Origin: Colletotrichum lupini
Lineage: Eukaryota > Ascomycota > Sordariomycetes > Glomerellales > Glomerellaceae
NCBI RefSeq assembly: GCF_023278565.1
Contig: NC_064675.1
Location: 2,852,001 to 2,916,000, forward strand
DNA: 64,000 nucleotides
Reading direction: 5' to 3'
Positions 1 through 12,629 of the stretch are shown piece by piece. The notes under the pieces are model-generated. The model was not told where the DNA came from and searched no databases. It was given only the letters and a program-made list of their open reading frames with translations. The position numbers and the translations under genes were made by a program. Positions within the stretch are counted from its first letter, which is position 1. Each line of letters opens with the position of its first letter.

Positions 1-174
1 CAGGAGGGTGGTGAGAGGGGGAGTTTGAAGGGGAGCTGACATGGAGCTTTCCTGTCTAGGGTGTGGCCCAACTGCCCCAAAGTGGCCCTCTATTCCCTCT
101 TTCTTTCTCTCTCTCTCTTTCTGCTCCTCAGTCTTGAGGAGTCGAGGGGTCAGGGATGCGACCGGGGGTGCATT

Positions 175-232
175 GGAACTGGAACTGGAACTGGGACTGG
201 GACTGGGAACTGGGCCTAGGACCGGGACTGGA
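175..232. repeat. GGAACT/GGGACT hexanucleotide repeat
   Basis: Imperfect tandem repeat of GGAACT drifting into GGGACT, about nine units. It is a simple-sequence tract with no coding meaning; the open frame through it (Leu-Glu and Leu-Gly repeats) is a by-product. Confidence 0.85.
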
Positions 233-3200
233 GATGGGGGCCCTGGGAGTTGGACGATGGAGCCGTGGGAAGAAGGGGGGGAGGGGACCCGACAACACAA
301 CCTCGGGGAGGCAAAGCCGCAAAATGCAGTAAGAAACAAGGTAGATAGACACCCACGACACCGTGGTAGACACCAACGGGAAGGATTGATTGATGGATGG
401 CAGACGGGAAGGGGTCAGTCATGCGAGGGATGGGGATGTGAGGCCGGGTACGGATGGAAAACGACACACACACATTCTTGCCGGTAATTATCGTACCTCT
501 TTTTTTTTTTTTTCTGGCTTGCTTGCTTTGGAGGGGGATGCCAAGGTGCTCAACTCTGTATAGCTTGGTGACGGCGTGAATAGAGTGCGAGGTAAAGTAG
601 AGACAAGCAATGAAGGCGGGAACGGAGGGAGGCGAAAGGACGGGAGAATGAGATGGGAAAGATCAGAATAGGCAGACAAGGGGGGGAGGGGCAATGATAG
701 TTTGGCCCTGCTATTGGATCCAACCCAGAGACGAGAGACGAGACTTTGCGCCGAACTTACCAAATCTTGTACTCCTGTCTTGCGAGGAATCGACAGTCGA
801 ATGTGTCTGTGTGCGAGTGGACTACAAATCCCCGGTTGCTGCCTTGCTGTTTCTTGCCTCTCGTTGCCTCCTCTATTCTCTTCTTCCTCTATCCGTTAAT
901 GAGTAGGTTGGTACTCGTTCGCGGTTGGCCTGGTTTTGTTGGCTGTCTGCTTCTCTGTTCCTCTCCACCGAGGTACAAATATTGAAAGTTTGGACAGGTG
1001 ATGACGACAGGTCACAGAGCAGAGTACCAAAGGGGGCTATGCGTTCTTTTTGGGATTGTGCGTATGTGGGCGAGCGAAGAGCGTTCGTCTCCAAATGATG
1101 TGATGTGCGGCTTGACAAAAAAGCTAAATGTTCGTTTGCAGACGTCTTGAATGGACGGTTTATGCGTGCGTTCAGAGGGCTGAGGTACCGGGGCACCTTG
1201 GCGGGAGAGAATAACAGGTACCCTGACACGACCTGACGGTCGACAAAGTATGGGCTGAACTGGGCGCGCGGAGAGAAGTATCGACGGTGGAGGCAAACTG
1301 GACTTGACGTCCAATCAACCTATGGATTTGCGGAGACGGTGGTCCGGTACGATGAATGACAGAGTGAGTGAGTGACCGATTGATTGCCCTGGGTACGGAG
1401 TACAGCTACGGGCTCTCAGAGGAGCGGTTGAGCGCAAGGTGTCGAGAGAAAACGGGCCAACAGGTACCAAGTGCGTGGCGGGAAGCAATGTACAAAGTCC
1501 CCGGGGTTCGAAACGTCGATACAAGTCGGGACGAATGGTGTATGCAGTATGTCGCGTGTGTGCTTCTTGTTCTTGTTCTTGTCCTTGTCGCTCCTAGCTT
1601 CTATCCGTAGGTGCCTCGGTTGGTGTGTGCGTTGCTCGTGTGTGCGTGTCTGTAGTGTGCGAGTGTGTGTAATTACTAGAGAGTCGACGCTGCGTGCCCC
1701 GAGAGAAATGCTCTTGGGGCTCAACTCTGCCAGAGCAAAGTCGGACTATAGGCAGAAGATGGCGGACGTTGAAGAAAAGACGGTAAGATGTAAAAACAGG
1801 TAGACGATGCGGATTGGAAAGAAGAGGCACGGTGGTTCCCAAGATGATCAAATAAAGTCAGAGAAAATGGCGGATGGGTGCGGCAAGCCTCTGGAGCCCT
1901 TCTCTTTGGATCCTTTGGACTGGAATGGCGGTTTGCGATTGGTCTCCGACGGCTGGCCACAGGCACGACAGGGAGAGTCGTTGATGTTGCAATGGCACCA
2001 AACTCAAGGTGAGGTACTTGACGTTACCTCTGGCTTGGCCAAGGTAGGGCAAGCCGTAAAGCAGACAAGCACAAAGTGACCGTCTTTGAATGGTCAAAAG
2101 TTCTCCCAGACTGCGTGTACCGAGAACCGAGTGGATCGTGGATGCGGTTGTGCTGCTTCTGTCGATACAGGTGCTGCAGCACTTTGGGATAAACAACCTG
2201 CGGAAATAAACAGCAGGCCGACTACCTGAATCACGGCGATGAGAAAGAGAGAGAGGGTCTGTCCGGGCTGAGACCGTTTTGTTTGTACAATTCATTCGAT
2301 GGCGGAATCCGTACGTAGATGCTGGTCACTAGAGTACTTGGAAACATGTATCCGATGCCGCCGTGGTTTGCCCACGCTTATCTGGTCCGGAAATCCTCAA
2401 GCAACCTAGTTGAAGGCGCCGAGTGTGCAATTTGGCTTGTCGATGCGAGAATGCAGATGCAGCGCGTGGAGCCGGGGGTGTGGCCCACTGCGGAGTAGGC
2501 GAGAGAGCGAGAGAGATTGACTGACTGACGGGACCAAGGCGGGAGACACTGGCTCGATTAACCCGTAGCTGTATCCGTAGCGTGTCCGTACATATGAGCA
2601 GAGCTAGGAAGAGCTGCAGGTCATCCAAGACACGAAGCGGAGCAAGTACGGATACTCTTTTCGCTGGCTTCATACGAACATTCGTAGATTATGCTGAACG
2701 TCGTGGAGAGGTAAGGTACTTCGTACCCTTGAGTCGCCGGTGATCGGCGAGATCTCAGTTCTAATCTACCTTCGACTGATGGATCCTGCCCCAAGATCAG
2801 ACAAGACAGGCTGGCGGCAAGCTTCTTCGTCCTTCGAGGTGAGGACGCCGTACCGTTGGCCGTCCGAGAGCTGGGTCCAGAGTCTTGAGTCTCGACCTCT
2901 GCAGGAATCTGGGCTGAACAACAGGCGGCGAGTCCAATCGAGGGAGACACACACGGACGGGGATACGCTAGGACGAGACGAGTCAAGAACAAGAAAAAAA
3001 ACCCCCGTCTGCCAGGGGAGGAGAAGGGATTCTGCCGTCCTTTTTAGCGTCTGACGGGTTTTTGTTTGTTCGGGGGCACTCGTGGGCGGTGGATTGATGA
3101 GGCACGGCTCCCACGAAAGAATGAGATGCAACTGGGATTCGATGCTGACAACGCTGGGCAGGCTGGTTCGGAGAGTGGGTTATCTTGCGTGGCAGACAGA

Positions 3201-4330
3201 TCTCTTTCCAGTGGAGGTATCAGCAGATGGCTCGCTTCTAGGCCACGCAAAAGATCGCTCTGCTCTGGTCCAAACTTCTCCAAGACCTCCGCTGCACCGA
3301 CGAGCTGTATCCGTAGCTGGAGCTGGCTGGTCTAATGTTGATGGGGGTCCGGGACGGATGGCGCGATGATCAATGCAGGCGAGATAATACGGACAAGGGG
3401 GCAGCTGCTGTTGAGAGACAACACTGCGCGTGTGATTGATTGCTTACAGCCCGTGGTTTGCGTAGTATCGTCTCTAGGGTGTAATACGCTGGTGATGTGA
3501 TCAATAGGCCGCCCAGGCAGCACGAACCCGACAATGTCGCTTTACACATCTCTCCACTATTGTCGTCGTGCAGAGTACTCCGTACGCGGCAGTGAAGGAG
3601 ACATCTCAATTTCTCAACAGGACGGCAACGGCACTGAGCAGCAGCACCACTTGTGGAGGACCGAATCCAGGGTCAAGGTATTCGTCCGGCGTAGCGAGGA
3701 GAACAAGCCTGGACCAGGGGTTGGGAAAGGGGACCACAAGTCTGCAGCAGCCGGGTGGGCCGCCGTGTAAGAGAAGACTGCTTGATGACGAACGGCCAGC
3801 CGTGGCTTGAATGTCCTGTTTTCTCGTCTCGTGAGGAGCAAAAGCAAACTTGTTGTTGCCTGCCTCAACGGTGGCTGAACAGGCCAATGATGATGGAATT
3901 AGGAATGGCAACCCAGGCGAACCGTGGCTTGAAGATTGACAGGTCGCCTCTGAACTGCCACAACCCCGGATTTTCCCTGGTCGAGCGTCCAATGCCGTCT
4001 CGCTATCACTGCGCCGTCTCGCGTTTGATTTCTTGTCCAAAGTGTCCAGACTGGACTTCAGGGGGGCGTGGGCGATTTAGGATCAGGGGGCGGCGATATG
4101 TGCCGGAAATGTACCTGCGACTATGTTCCGGCCGAGTTCCGTGTATGATCTTCAGGGATTCTGGGGCAGAAACGACAGCCAAGTCTCTGAGATTCGAGGA
4201 AGCGAAACGGGCCACAGCAAGATTGAACACACACAAAAAAAAACGGCGCTTCGTTTCTTCAACGTGTGTTTCTTCGTTGTCCGACCGTTGAGAAGCGTTG
4301 AAGAGTGTAGGATGATCGACAAGGAGTAGA

Positions 4331-4372
4331 GAGGAAAGGAAAGGAAAGGAAAGAAAAGGAAAGGAAAGAGAG
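4331..4372. repeat. GGAAA pentanucleotide repeat
   Basis: Tandem GGAAA units with one AAGAAAAGG interruption: a purine-only microsatellite in non-coding DNA. Confidence 0.9.
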
Positions 4373-7300
4373 AAGGAGGCTCTTGTGCGATGTTACCTGC
4401 AGCCCCCTCCTGTGTCACCTGGTTAAGTAAATCGGAAGGCACATTTTGTTCAAGGTAGGAAAGGCAGCATTCGCCTTCCAAGTTGGGCTACTGAATTCTG
4501 CAACAAGGCAGGCAGACTATCTTCCCATGCCTTCTTTCCTTCCTTCCTTTTGCCTTGACGTCTCACCTTACTCGTACAGTCCGAAACTTCGATTGAGAAT
4601 TTGAGGAAGGAACATCGTTGCCATGTACCTCGTTTGAGCAGACTTTGCAGGTATCAAAGGCTTCCTCATCTCTATGTCTTTTACTCAACAAAAACGCGCT
4701 GATTGGCAGGCATAGGGGCATCAACAATAAGTGCAAGCTGAGGAACCGTGGCTCGTGTTTTCAATACATGATGAATCCACCAGAGCGGTGCCGTTGGTCC
4801 CGCAAGTCGTCGCTAAACATTCAACGTCTTTAATCAGAGGCAAGAAACAAAACATTCTTGTACTTGTTTGCCAAGTGTGAGTCTTGTTTTTGTTACTCTA
4901 AAGAAGTCAAGCAAGGGGCGGTCGGTGTATCATGTACTACCGTGTAGCGATGATGCGGAAAATAGAGAATAAGAAAAGAGAAAAAAGAGCCGCCAGTCCA
5001 TGGGAATATCATGGACATGTTTCGTTCCTCCGTGGACCTGTTGGCTCCTGGAACGCAATTCTTATGAACAGGCATACCGGAATGCTGTAATGTTGCTGGT
5101 GGGCGCGCTGGCACGTCCTTGTTGCGCCATCCCTCGGCTGAACAAATGAGCCCGTCCACGTTTCTGCTTGGTACGAGCCGGGGCCGGCCACCTGGCCCAT
5201 CTCGTCCCTGAGCTTCTCCGTCCGTCCCAACACGCCCTGTCAAACCTGCATCGGTCCCATCAGCATGGCAACCAAGAGTGTCCGTAAAAGGCACTTCACT
5301 TCTGGGCGTCATGTATTGCCATCCGAGTTCACGGGCTGGGCTGGCTGGCTGGCAAGGGCTTGTTCTAGACACCCGCGCGCGCCAAGTTGCTCCCGCTCGC
5401 CCTTCGCTTGTTTGTGTTCATCTCCAACGAGCAAATTCTCACGCAGCGTTACACTGCACTTGGAGCGCAAGCCCCTTGAAGATGTATGTCGATGACAGCG
5501 CCCGGCTCCGAGCAGAAAGCCATGGTCTTGGTTGTGGATTAGCCCTCGTGGTAAGAATTAGACGTGTTTTGTACGGAGCAGCGCCTCTTCACCCAGTGTC
5601 GTGGCCGCCGACCGCTCGTCCTTTTTTACCAAAGGTTAATATTGAGCAAGGTGCTTTCTGGCTTGCTGAGCGTTACTCTGCGACATCCCACGGGTGCAAC
5701 GCTGGTACTCAGAACGTGCACTGCTGTGTCATACCGCTCCGCCTCTGCGAGCAATCTATGCAGAATTGCTATGTGTATGGAGTCAAATGGTCTACCCCCT
5801 TCTGTTCGAGCCGACGGGGTTTCATGAAACTCCAAAGGGACTGGGACTTTCTCCCCCTTCCCGAGGAAATACCCCAAAAGACCGCCCGAAGTTTGAGTGT
5901 GTCAACCCCGGATTGGTCTTGGTCCACTCTGGCGGGGTTGTCGTTGTTTCAGTGTTTCAACTCTACCAACTTGAAAGGGCCAGTCACGACTGCTTTTCAT
6001 TCCAGGCGGCCTGGTCCGTCCACGTTCCTCCTTGACAGGCCTGGGTAGGGTCTCATTGGACGATGGTACGCCAGGAAGTAGGTCACGGCAGGGATCGACA
6101 TTCCTCAATATCGCCTGTCCAGTATTTGGAAACTGCGCTGCGAGCTATCGCATCCCAACATCAAATTCTGGCGGCTTGGTGACCATAGCATTGCATGAAG
6201 GCGCAAATCGATTGAGGCTCATTGCTCCAGTAGGTCGGAACGAGTGGCTGGACAAGGCCGGATGGGAGTTCGTGCGGTCACACTCTCACTACTCCGTACT
6301 CATGAACTCTCTCGCTTTGCTGACGAAATAGCATGCTGTACGACTCGTGTTGGCCGGCTTGCATGTTTCCTTCTGCTCAAGTAGCAGCCACTCGCCAAGC
6401 TGCATCTCGGTACCCTACGGACGAAGCGGTCCATGTGATCTTCACGGGGTTCCGGCGCCACAAGACATCCTATAAAAACAAAATTATGCCTGAAGAGCAT
6501 ACGAAAAAGCAAGTCCGAGAATCAAGCATCATCCGCTTTCGATAAACCGAACTTCTATCATGAAGCGTCAAAGCCTACTGGATGTTCGTCTGCGAGTTGG
6601 CAGACCTTATTGGGCAACAAGGGGCGTCGTTGCCTGCCAATTGCATTGGTCTGGTTCGGCCTCCGCCAGCAAGTGAGTATCCCCGAGTCGTTCTGTCCTG
6701 AGAAGAGATGCCAGCCTCTGGATCCGGTGCACGATTTTGACACCACTCGTTACCATTGAGACCTTGCTTATGGACAGTCTGAAGCTCTGCGGACACGATC
6801 ACAACTGTATGTCGGGATGACTTGGAGTACAGCTATTGGCTAGAAGTATATTGCTTGGCCAGCCCAGTCGCTGACCGCCTCACAGTTGCTTCTTCGCAAG
6901 GAGGGCTAAAGAAACTTGCTCCTCAATGAAGGCCTCTGCCGGCAACCTTTTGCTGAGACATTTCGGGCAAGGTAGTCCGATCGTGCAGTCACTCGCCGCT
7001 GTGTAATATCGATGTGGCCGACAGAGATTCGTACGTGGGCAGGCAGGGTAGGTATGTTCAAGGACTGCGAGGGATCGATATCTTTCCAGACCCTTACTTG
7101 ATGCTGTGGCACTTGTAATGCCGAAAAGTGCCACACCGCCTCCTGCTATGATTAGTCTGGTGCACAAGACGGTCATCGCCTCTGTAACTCGGTGGTGATC
7201 GCGCGGGGCTCTCGCAGCATGGCGACGGTTAGCTGCATTCGTACAAGGCCAAGCAAGAGTCGGAACTTTGTCGCTGACTTGCCAATGTGTGTTTCGTCGA

Positions 7301-8308
7301 TCCTGTTCAGACTTGGTTCAAGACATGTTCTTTCGCCACTGGGCATCCTCAAATCGAGGTCTTGTGTGTCGTGATTACTGTACTGCAGATGCCTGCCAAC
7401 TGAATCTTTGCCTAGCACTGGCGCCCAATCCTCAGACACCTGCTGTGCTTCGCAACTTTCCTGGAAAACCGCGGCCGGGAAGTTCACGAGGTTGAGGTCG
7501 ACACTGCTAGCCAAGCAGGGATGCGCGGGTTGTCTTTGGTACTTGGACAGGCTCTGGTCCGCTTCACCGCCCATCAGACTGCTTCGGTGCTGTTGCATAC
7601 ATCGTTTCCGTAGACTAACGCAGAACAGATGAGCGATGCATGTCCCGAATCGTCCTTTTGCGCAAGATAATCGCCTGCCAGACTGCTTTGGTATCGTTGC
7701 ATGTATCGTGTTCGCAGGCAAGATGTGGCCGTGACCGCCACCTCAGCGCAAGAGCATCACGGGCGAACTGCCTCATGCGTTGTCATCCGTACTGGGCGAG
7801 TATTAGCAAGCTTCATTATCATGGAGACTCAAGATGTCATCAGGCGCTGTCACCTGCAAGAACTCTTCATCATGCTCACCAAGAAGCTTAGCAAACGCCT
7901 GGTTGGGAACTGCCCATGGGCTTACCTCCAGTCAAGCTGCGGTTGAGGTCAAAAGTAGTCCAAATTCTCCGCTAAGAGGCCACAATGAAATTCTTGTACG
8001 TGTCAAAAATGAGCAGACCTTATTCAGGAACATGGGCAATGAGATGTGCCTCTGGACGGTGCAGCCTGATTGCGTTTGGTATTTAGGTCAAAGACCTTCT
8101 CGGCAGCGATGGCCACTCAGGGGAACCGCCACATGTCGAACATCCCACTTGGGCAACTTGTCAAGATAACATCAAACCGGATGATGATGGTTGCGGAAGT
8201 GACCCAGTGAGGAGAGTCGTTATTTGTCTCTCTGTGGCGCCGTGGTGAATCGGAGCGGACGGACGCCACAAGGGAGCGCCACATGTGGCTCGGACCATAT
8301 GCTCGGTA

Positions 8309-8360
8309 AGACTCCACCCCACACGACGGATCACCCCCTACGACAGATCACACAATTCGG
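8309..8360 (+). repeat. Left terminal inverted repeat of the 793 bp element
   Basis: GC-rich 52 bp arm containing GACGGATCACCCCCTACGAC. It is the reverse complement of 9050-9101 with two mismatches, both C/T differences (T at 8314 and A at 8352 against C in the other arm). Confidence 0.9.
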
Positions 8361-9049
8361 TACAATTCAGTCAAAAACCACTAATTCTACCTACTTCATT
8401 TTATAGTATTAAAAGTATATAAAAATACTTTTAGATACTTAATATATAGTTTTCTTACTAAAATAATTTTTATAAATTATAATCTATTATGATAATTGAG
8501 ATATTATTAAATTAAATATAGCGGTTTTTACTATATAAAAATACGATTTCTAACTTTATAAAAAGTAAATAAAGTTAGGCATTTTAAAATACTATTATTT
8601 TTCAAATATTTTTCTAAGCTTAAATATACTATTTTCAGCGTTATACTAATTATATAAGCTTAAGAAATTCGGGTTTCTATAAATACTATTTATTATAATA
8701 TAACTTAATATTTTTATATAATAATACTTATATTACTAATAAGAAACTATTTATATAAGTTTAATTTAAATCTATCAAAAATAATCAACTTTAAAATTTT
8801 ATTTTTTCTGATAAATAAAAGAGTTATATAACATAGTATAATGTTAGTGTTTATATAGAAATTACGAATAAATACTAACATTTAGAAACATATTTTAAAT
8901 CTAATATTATTATATAATATAATATAAAATACATTTTTAAAAATATTTTTCTATACTAATTATATTTTTTTATAGCTTGTGTATTTTTTAAAATATTTAT
9001 TTTCTAATTATTCATATATATATGAAATAGCGGTTTTGGCTGAATATGG

Positions 9050-9101
9050 CCGAATTGGGTGATCTGTCGTAGGGGGTGATCCGTCGTGTGGGGTGGGGTC
9101 T
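9050..9101 (-). repeat. Right terminal inverted repeat of the 793 bp element
   Basis: Partner of 8309-8360. It ends GGGGTCT and is followed by the TA duplication at 9102-9103. Confidence 0.9.
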
Positions 9102-9103
9102 TA

Positions 9104-11266
9104 TGTTCGGTGTCGAGTTGTCAGTAGTAGTATTGCATTAAACCCGGAGGGGCAGGGGCTGTGGGATAAGAGGTGGTCGCTGCATTGAACAATGCAACGG
9201 TGCTTCACAACAAACGAGATGAACAACTCTCGTTTGTCTCCAAGGGGCAACAGCAATTCCCGGAAATCTCGTAGACGGTCCCGAAAGGGATGATCTGCGA
9301 CAACAGGAGCCGGCAGGCGGAGTCGGACGAAAAGGCTATGCTAAGATCGCTACGGGCGGGGCAGGATTTTGCATTTTGAATTCTGGGTTGTGTACGAGGC
9401 TCGCAGGCGGCAGCACCGTGGTAGGCGTGGAAGACTGGAAGAGTCCATTCACGAGCTCGTAATCTCGTGTGTAGGGCAACGGGGCCATCGTGGGCCACGA
9501 GGCTCTCGCTTTGCCAGAGATGACGGTGCGGGTCGAGAGCCCCACTGGCATGGAGTGACCAGGTGGCTGCTGGAGCTCCGACGCTATTTCTGGCATCGGG
9601 ACGTTGCCGCCGCCAAAAAGGTGGGAGAGGGCGGAATGAGTTAATGAAGTCTTTCTAGAATTGGGCGAGAGTCAGCAAGCAGCAAACCTGATTTGACATG
9701 TTGAATGATTGCATTCGTGGGGCCCCGGGAGAGGCCAAGACCGGATTGGGACGGACAACTTTGTCAGTCGACGATGGTACGGATACCCGGAGACATTTAG
9801 ACTGGGCAGAAGAGGGATCAAGCTGGCAGCTTTTTCGCTCGGTAGACTTGTGATGAGGGAGAAAAATACTGGTAGGCGCCGGTGTGTTATAGCTCCGTGT
9901 GATATCGAGATGAGGGCGGCAGAGGAGGAAGCGGACTGGACGGAAGGGCAGAAAAGGAAAAAGAGATTTGAGAAGCAATAGTTTGGTCGGGCGAATCCGA
10001 GAGCATTCAGAGTTCATGTTCTCGACGGGCGTTGCATTGTTATTCTCCAAGTCGTTATGATTTGTTTGTGTTGTGACTTGCGGCTTGCCTCGAAGAGTGG
10101 AAGGCCGGGTATTGCTGACGAAGGACGCACCTTCCTTCTCGAAATGGATGTCACCACGACGCTAACCGCGTGTTCTATCCAATGGACCCACTTGCACAAG
10201 GCCGCAGTGGGTGCTGATTTGCGAGTCCAGATTGCACAGAAAAAGGGGAGTCCCAGCTTGTCGTCACAGCCGCCCAGGTTCGGAGGAGGAAGGCAAGAGC
10301 CAGGGGGGATTATCTGGCAGAATTCAGGAACTGGAGCAAGAGCAGAGCAAGAACAACTCGCTCGTTCCTGGCTGCACACGAGCTCACGGACCACGAGCCC
10401 CTGCAGGGGGTCGATGAGCTTAGTTGGGAAACGACCAACGGCCGCCCAATTATCGACGCCGTTTCAAGGCGGCTCCCGGCACCGCCCCGCTTCTTCCAGG
10501 CACACAACGGCCTCATTGGCCAATGGCGGAAATTGCAACAGACCGTTGACGAATCGTGCGTGCCTGTCAGATGGGCTCAATCTTGGGGCGTTGCTTCCCA
10601 TGTTCCCAAATCAGTCAAGTTGCTCCATGGGCAGTGCTTGCCAGAATGGAGAATTGGCCCGGTCCAGATCCACTACGGAGTGCGCCAATGGAACTATGGA
10701 TTCCATGGAAGGGAAGGTGGGAGGACCGTTTGCTGTCGTCCGATGCTGCCATCTTCTCCTCTTTTCCACTCCCGTCCTGGCTGGTCCTGCTTAGTTTTTT
10801 CTCGCTTCTTTTCCAAGGCGGTAAGCAGCTTTCTCCTGAGTTTTTAGCCTCTCTGTTCGTACCTCAGATGTTATGTATTTACCTTATCATACGCAGTACG
10901 TATAGGACGGATAACAAGTACCTATGTACTGCCTGGCTGGAGCTTCTCTCAACCCGGTCTGGCTCGGTGATGATCCCTGCCGCCTTGCCAATAGGCTGGG
11001 GCTCTAGGAAAGGATTCAATCTGTGATCACGAACCGCCCCATGCCATGATGAATGATGCCGCCCTTTTCTGTGCGCTTATGCTGTGCCTCTGCTGCATAG
11101 ATCCTTGGATGCCTGGCCAGGAACGGCATGGCTCCATCGCGTCTTCCTCCCAGGCGTCCAATGCCGCCCACACTGGCACACACGCTGGGCAGTAGCCACT
11201 TACCCGCTGCCCAGTCCTAATGCAAGCCTGCGCACCAATTGTCCACACACCAACGCAGGTACCAGG
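9104..11266. other. Intergenic, no supported gene
   Basis: GC-normal sequence with overlapping short frames on both strands. The longest (10057-10794, 245 codons) has an ATG, but its composition is irregular, it has no domain and no splice-site support, and it is covered by frames of other phases. I see no gene here. Confidence 0.5.
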
Positions 11267-11285
11267 CACACACACACACACACAC
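11267..11285. repeat. CA dinucleotide repeat
   Basis: About nine CA units, a simple microsatellite upstream of the 12066 gene. Confidence 0.85.
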
Positions 11286-11289
11286 CACA

Positions 11290-11530
11290 CCGCAGACCTC
11301 CTCTTCCCGTCTGCTCCTCACCCTCGGCGCTACCCCTGTCTCTCCATTTTCCAACCAGGACATATCCTTCCTCGTTCCCTTCCATCTCGACTTCTTCTCC
11401 TCCTCCCTTCCTTCCCCTTCTTCTTCAACAACTTTGTTCAAATCGTCGTTGTCCTTGCTGTACGTTGCAGGACCGTTTGTTGTCACTCGCTCTCTATTAG
11501 CACCCTCCTTCCAGTCACTCTCTAATACTA
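11290..11530 (+). promoter_or_regulatory. Pyrimidine-rich leader/promoter tract of the 12066 gene
   Basis: About 240 bp of C- and T-rich + strand (many CTTCC, TCTCC and CTCCTC runs), followed by an A/C-rich stretch (11540-11700). In filamentous fungi such CT-rich tracts commonly lie at or just upstream of transcription starts. The distance to the ATG at 12066 implies a long 5' leader of about 500 bp. No TATA box or known operator is identified. Confidence 0.35.
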
Positions 11531-12065
11531 TCCCCCCCCTTGGAAATTCCGCTTGCATTCACTAAGCAGTTTTCCGTCCTATCGTTAATAACCAACCTGC
11601 TCACTACGTACCATCACAACTACACCGAAAAAAACACCCAACCCTCAAATCCAAAAATATCCACGACACACCGAGAGACAAGTGCATTCTTTAACGACTT
11701 TCGCGACGGCCTGCCACAGAGAGAAGACTTAATCCCTTACGTACGTGCCACTTCTTTTTTGGGAGGAGAGGCAAACCCGCCCTTCTGGACTGGTCATTCG
11801 AGGACTGTTGTGTGTGTGTTGGCCGGTGAGAAAAGGGAGATCTGGAATGGATCTATTCCCCTTTGTGTGTTCACCAGACAATGCTCCAGAATGTCTCACC
11901 AGATGTCGGACCCTCAAACAACAAACCCCTTTCGCGATGGCTGACAATCCCCTCCTACAGTCGTCCGCTCTTTAATAATTATACCGAATACGGCTCTCTT
12001 CTTCGACTCGCACCAAAGAAAAGGGATATTTGCAGTAATAATCAGACCCGCTCACGACCAACACA

Positions 12066-12629
12066 ATGCCTTCCATCCAAAACCTCATCTCCCGCAACGC
12101 CCCTGGCGTTGTCACCCGCGACGTCGATGGCGGCGACACTCTCAACCTCATGATTGTCGTTCTCGCCTTGATCTTCTTCGCCCTCCTCCTCGTCTCCACA
12201 CTCTTCCTCATGCGCCGCATGCGCAGGCAACAACGCCGAGAACAGATGCTTCCCACCTATCAAGAAGTCAAGGGCGGCGCCAGAAACCACCACAACCTCA
12301 CCATCCAGACAAGTCAAGACGGCCGCTCAAGTGTCCTCTACATCGGCCAGGACGGACGCTCGCCGATGCTCCAGAACCCCCAGTCCGCTCCCCACTCCCC
12401 CGACAACGTCCCCGAGATCCACATCACCTTCCCCGACGAGCAGGATGAGGGCGGCCGCCGCAAGAGCGGCCGTGTCCTCGTCGTCCGCGTTGGCGATGGC
12501 GGCTCCGTCGGCCTCGAGCCCGTCCGCGATGAGCAGCTCCCGGCGTACGAGAAGGATAGCAAGTCGCAGTTTTACTCTGTCGATATCGACTCAATCGGCG
12601 GCCTGCGGGAGAAGGAGCGCTTCAACTAA
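12066..12629 (+). CDS. Small single-pass membrane protein with two LPxY motifs
   Basis: A 187-residue intronless protein. One hydrophobic segment (about residues 27-49, LNLMIVVLALIFFALLL...) is followed by a strongly basic stretch (RRMRRQQRR, 50-58), so the N-terminus is probably outside or luminal and the tail of about 135 residues cytosolic. The tail carries LPTY (62-65) and LPAY (158-161), which resemble PY motifs bound by WW domains of Rsp5-type ubiquitin ligases, and a short repeat of QDGRS (84-88 and 95-99). No enzymatic domain is visible. The start is the first ATG after a long pyrimidine-rich leader, in CACA-ATG context, and codon usage is strongly C-ending from there. I do not recognise a named family. 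An Rsp5-adaptor-like role is inference; a cell-wall or septum-associated membrane protein is equally possible. Confidence 0.8.
   Translation: MPSIQNLISRNAPGVVTRDVDGGDTLNLMIVVLALIFFALLLVSTLFLMRRMRRQQRREQMLPTYQEVKGGARNHHNLTIQTSQDGRSSVLYIGQDGRSPMLQNPQSAPHSPDNVPEIHITFPDEQDEGGRRKSGRVLVVRVGDGGSVGLEPVRDEQLPAYEKDSKSQFYSVDIDSIGGLREKERFN

Larger units (their letters stand above)
1..8308. other. Long gene-poor region, no supported gene
   Basis: About 8.3 kb of GC-normal DNA without a convincing coding region. Open frames are short, lie on both strands, overlap each other and have no recognisable domains or consistent splice sites. The longest (5278-6048) lacks an early ATG. Two simple repeats are listed separately. 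The stretch could contain promoters, a non-coding RNA or UTR exons of a gene to the left of the window, but nothing in the sequence decides this. Confidence 0.6.
8309..9101. mobile_element. 793 bp inverted-repeat transposable element (MITE-like, TA target site)
   Basis: The ends are 52 bp terminal inverted repeats (8309-8360 and 9050-9101) that start AGACYCCACCCC and match at 50 of 52 positions; weaker similarity extends about 20 bp further inward. Each end is bordered by TA (8307-8308 and 9102-9103), the target duplication typical of the Tc1/mariner/pogo superfamily. The 690 bp core is extremely AT-rich, has no open frame and cannot encode a transposase in its present state. It is either a non-autonomous MITE or the RIP-mutated remnant of one. 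The flanks are GC-normal, so the boundaries are sharp. Superfamily assignment rests only on the TA duplication. Confidence 0.85.

Noticed and set aside
5278..6048. 256-codon open frame on +
   Set aside because: Starts at GTG, the first ATG is far inside, no domain, several other frames are open across the same DNA. Chance ORF in GC-normal sequence.
7560..7715. Imperfect 32 bp repeat (CAGACTGCTTCGGTGC / CAGACTGCTTTGGTAT)
   Set aside because: Too short and too diverged to be more than chance or a very old duplication.
7173..7721. 182-codon open frame on -
   Set aside because: No domain, no splice signals, composition unlike the real genes of the window.
10057..10794. 245-codon open frame on + with ATG
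   Set aside because: Irregular codon usage, three overlapping frames and no recognised motif; not enough to call a gene.
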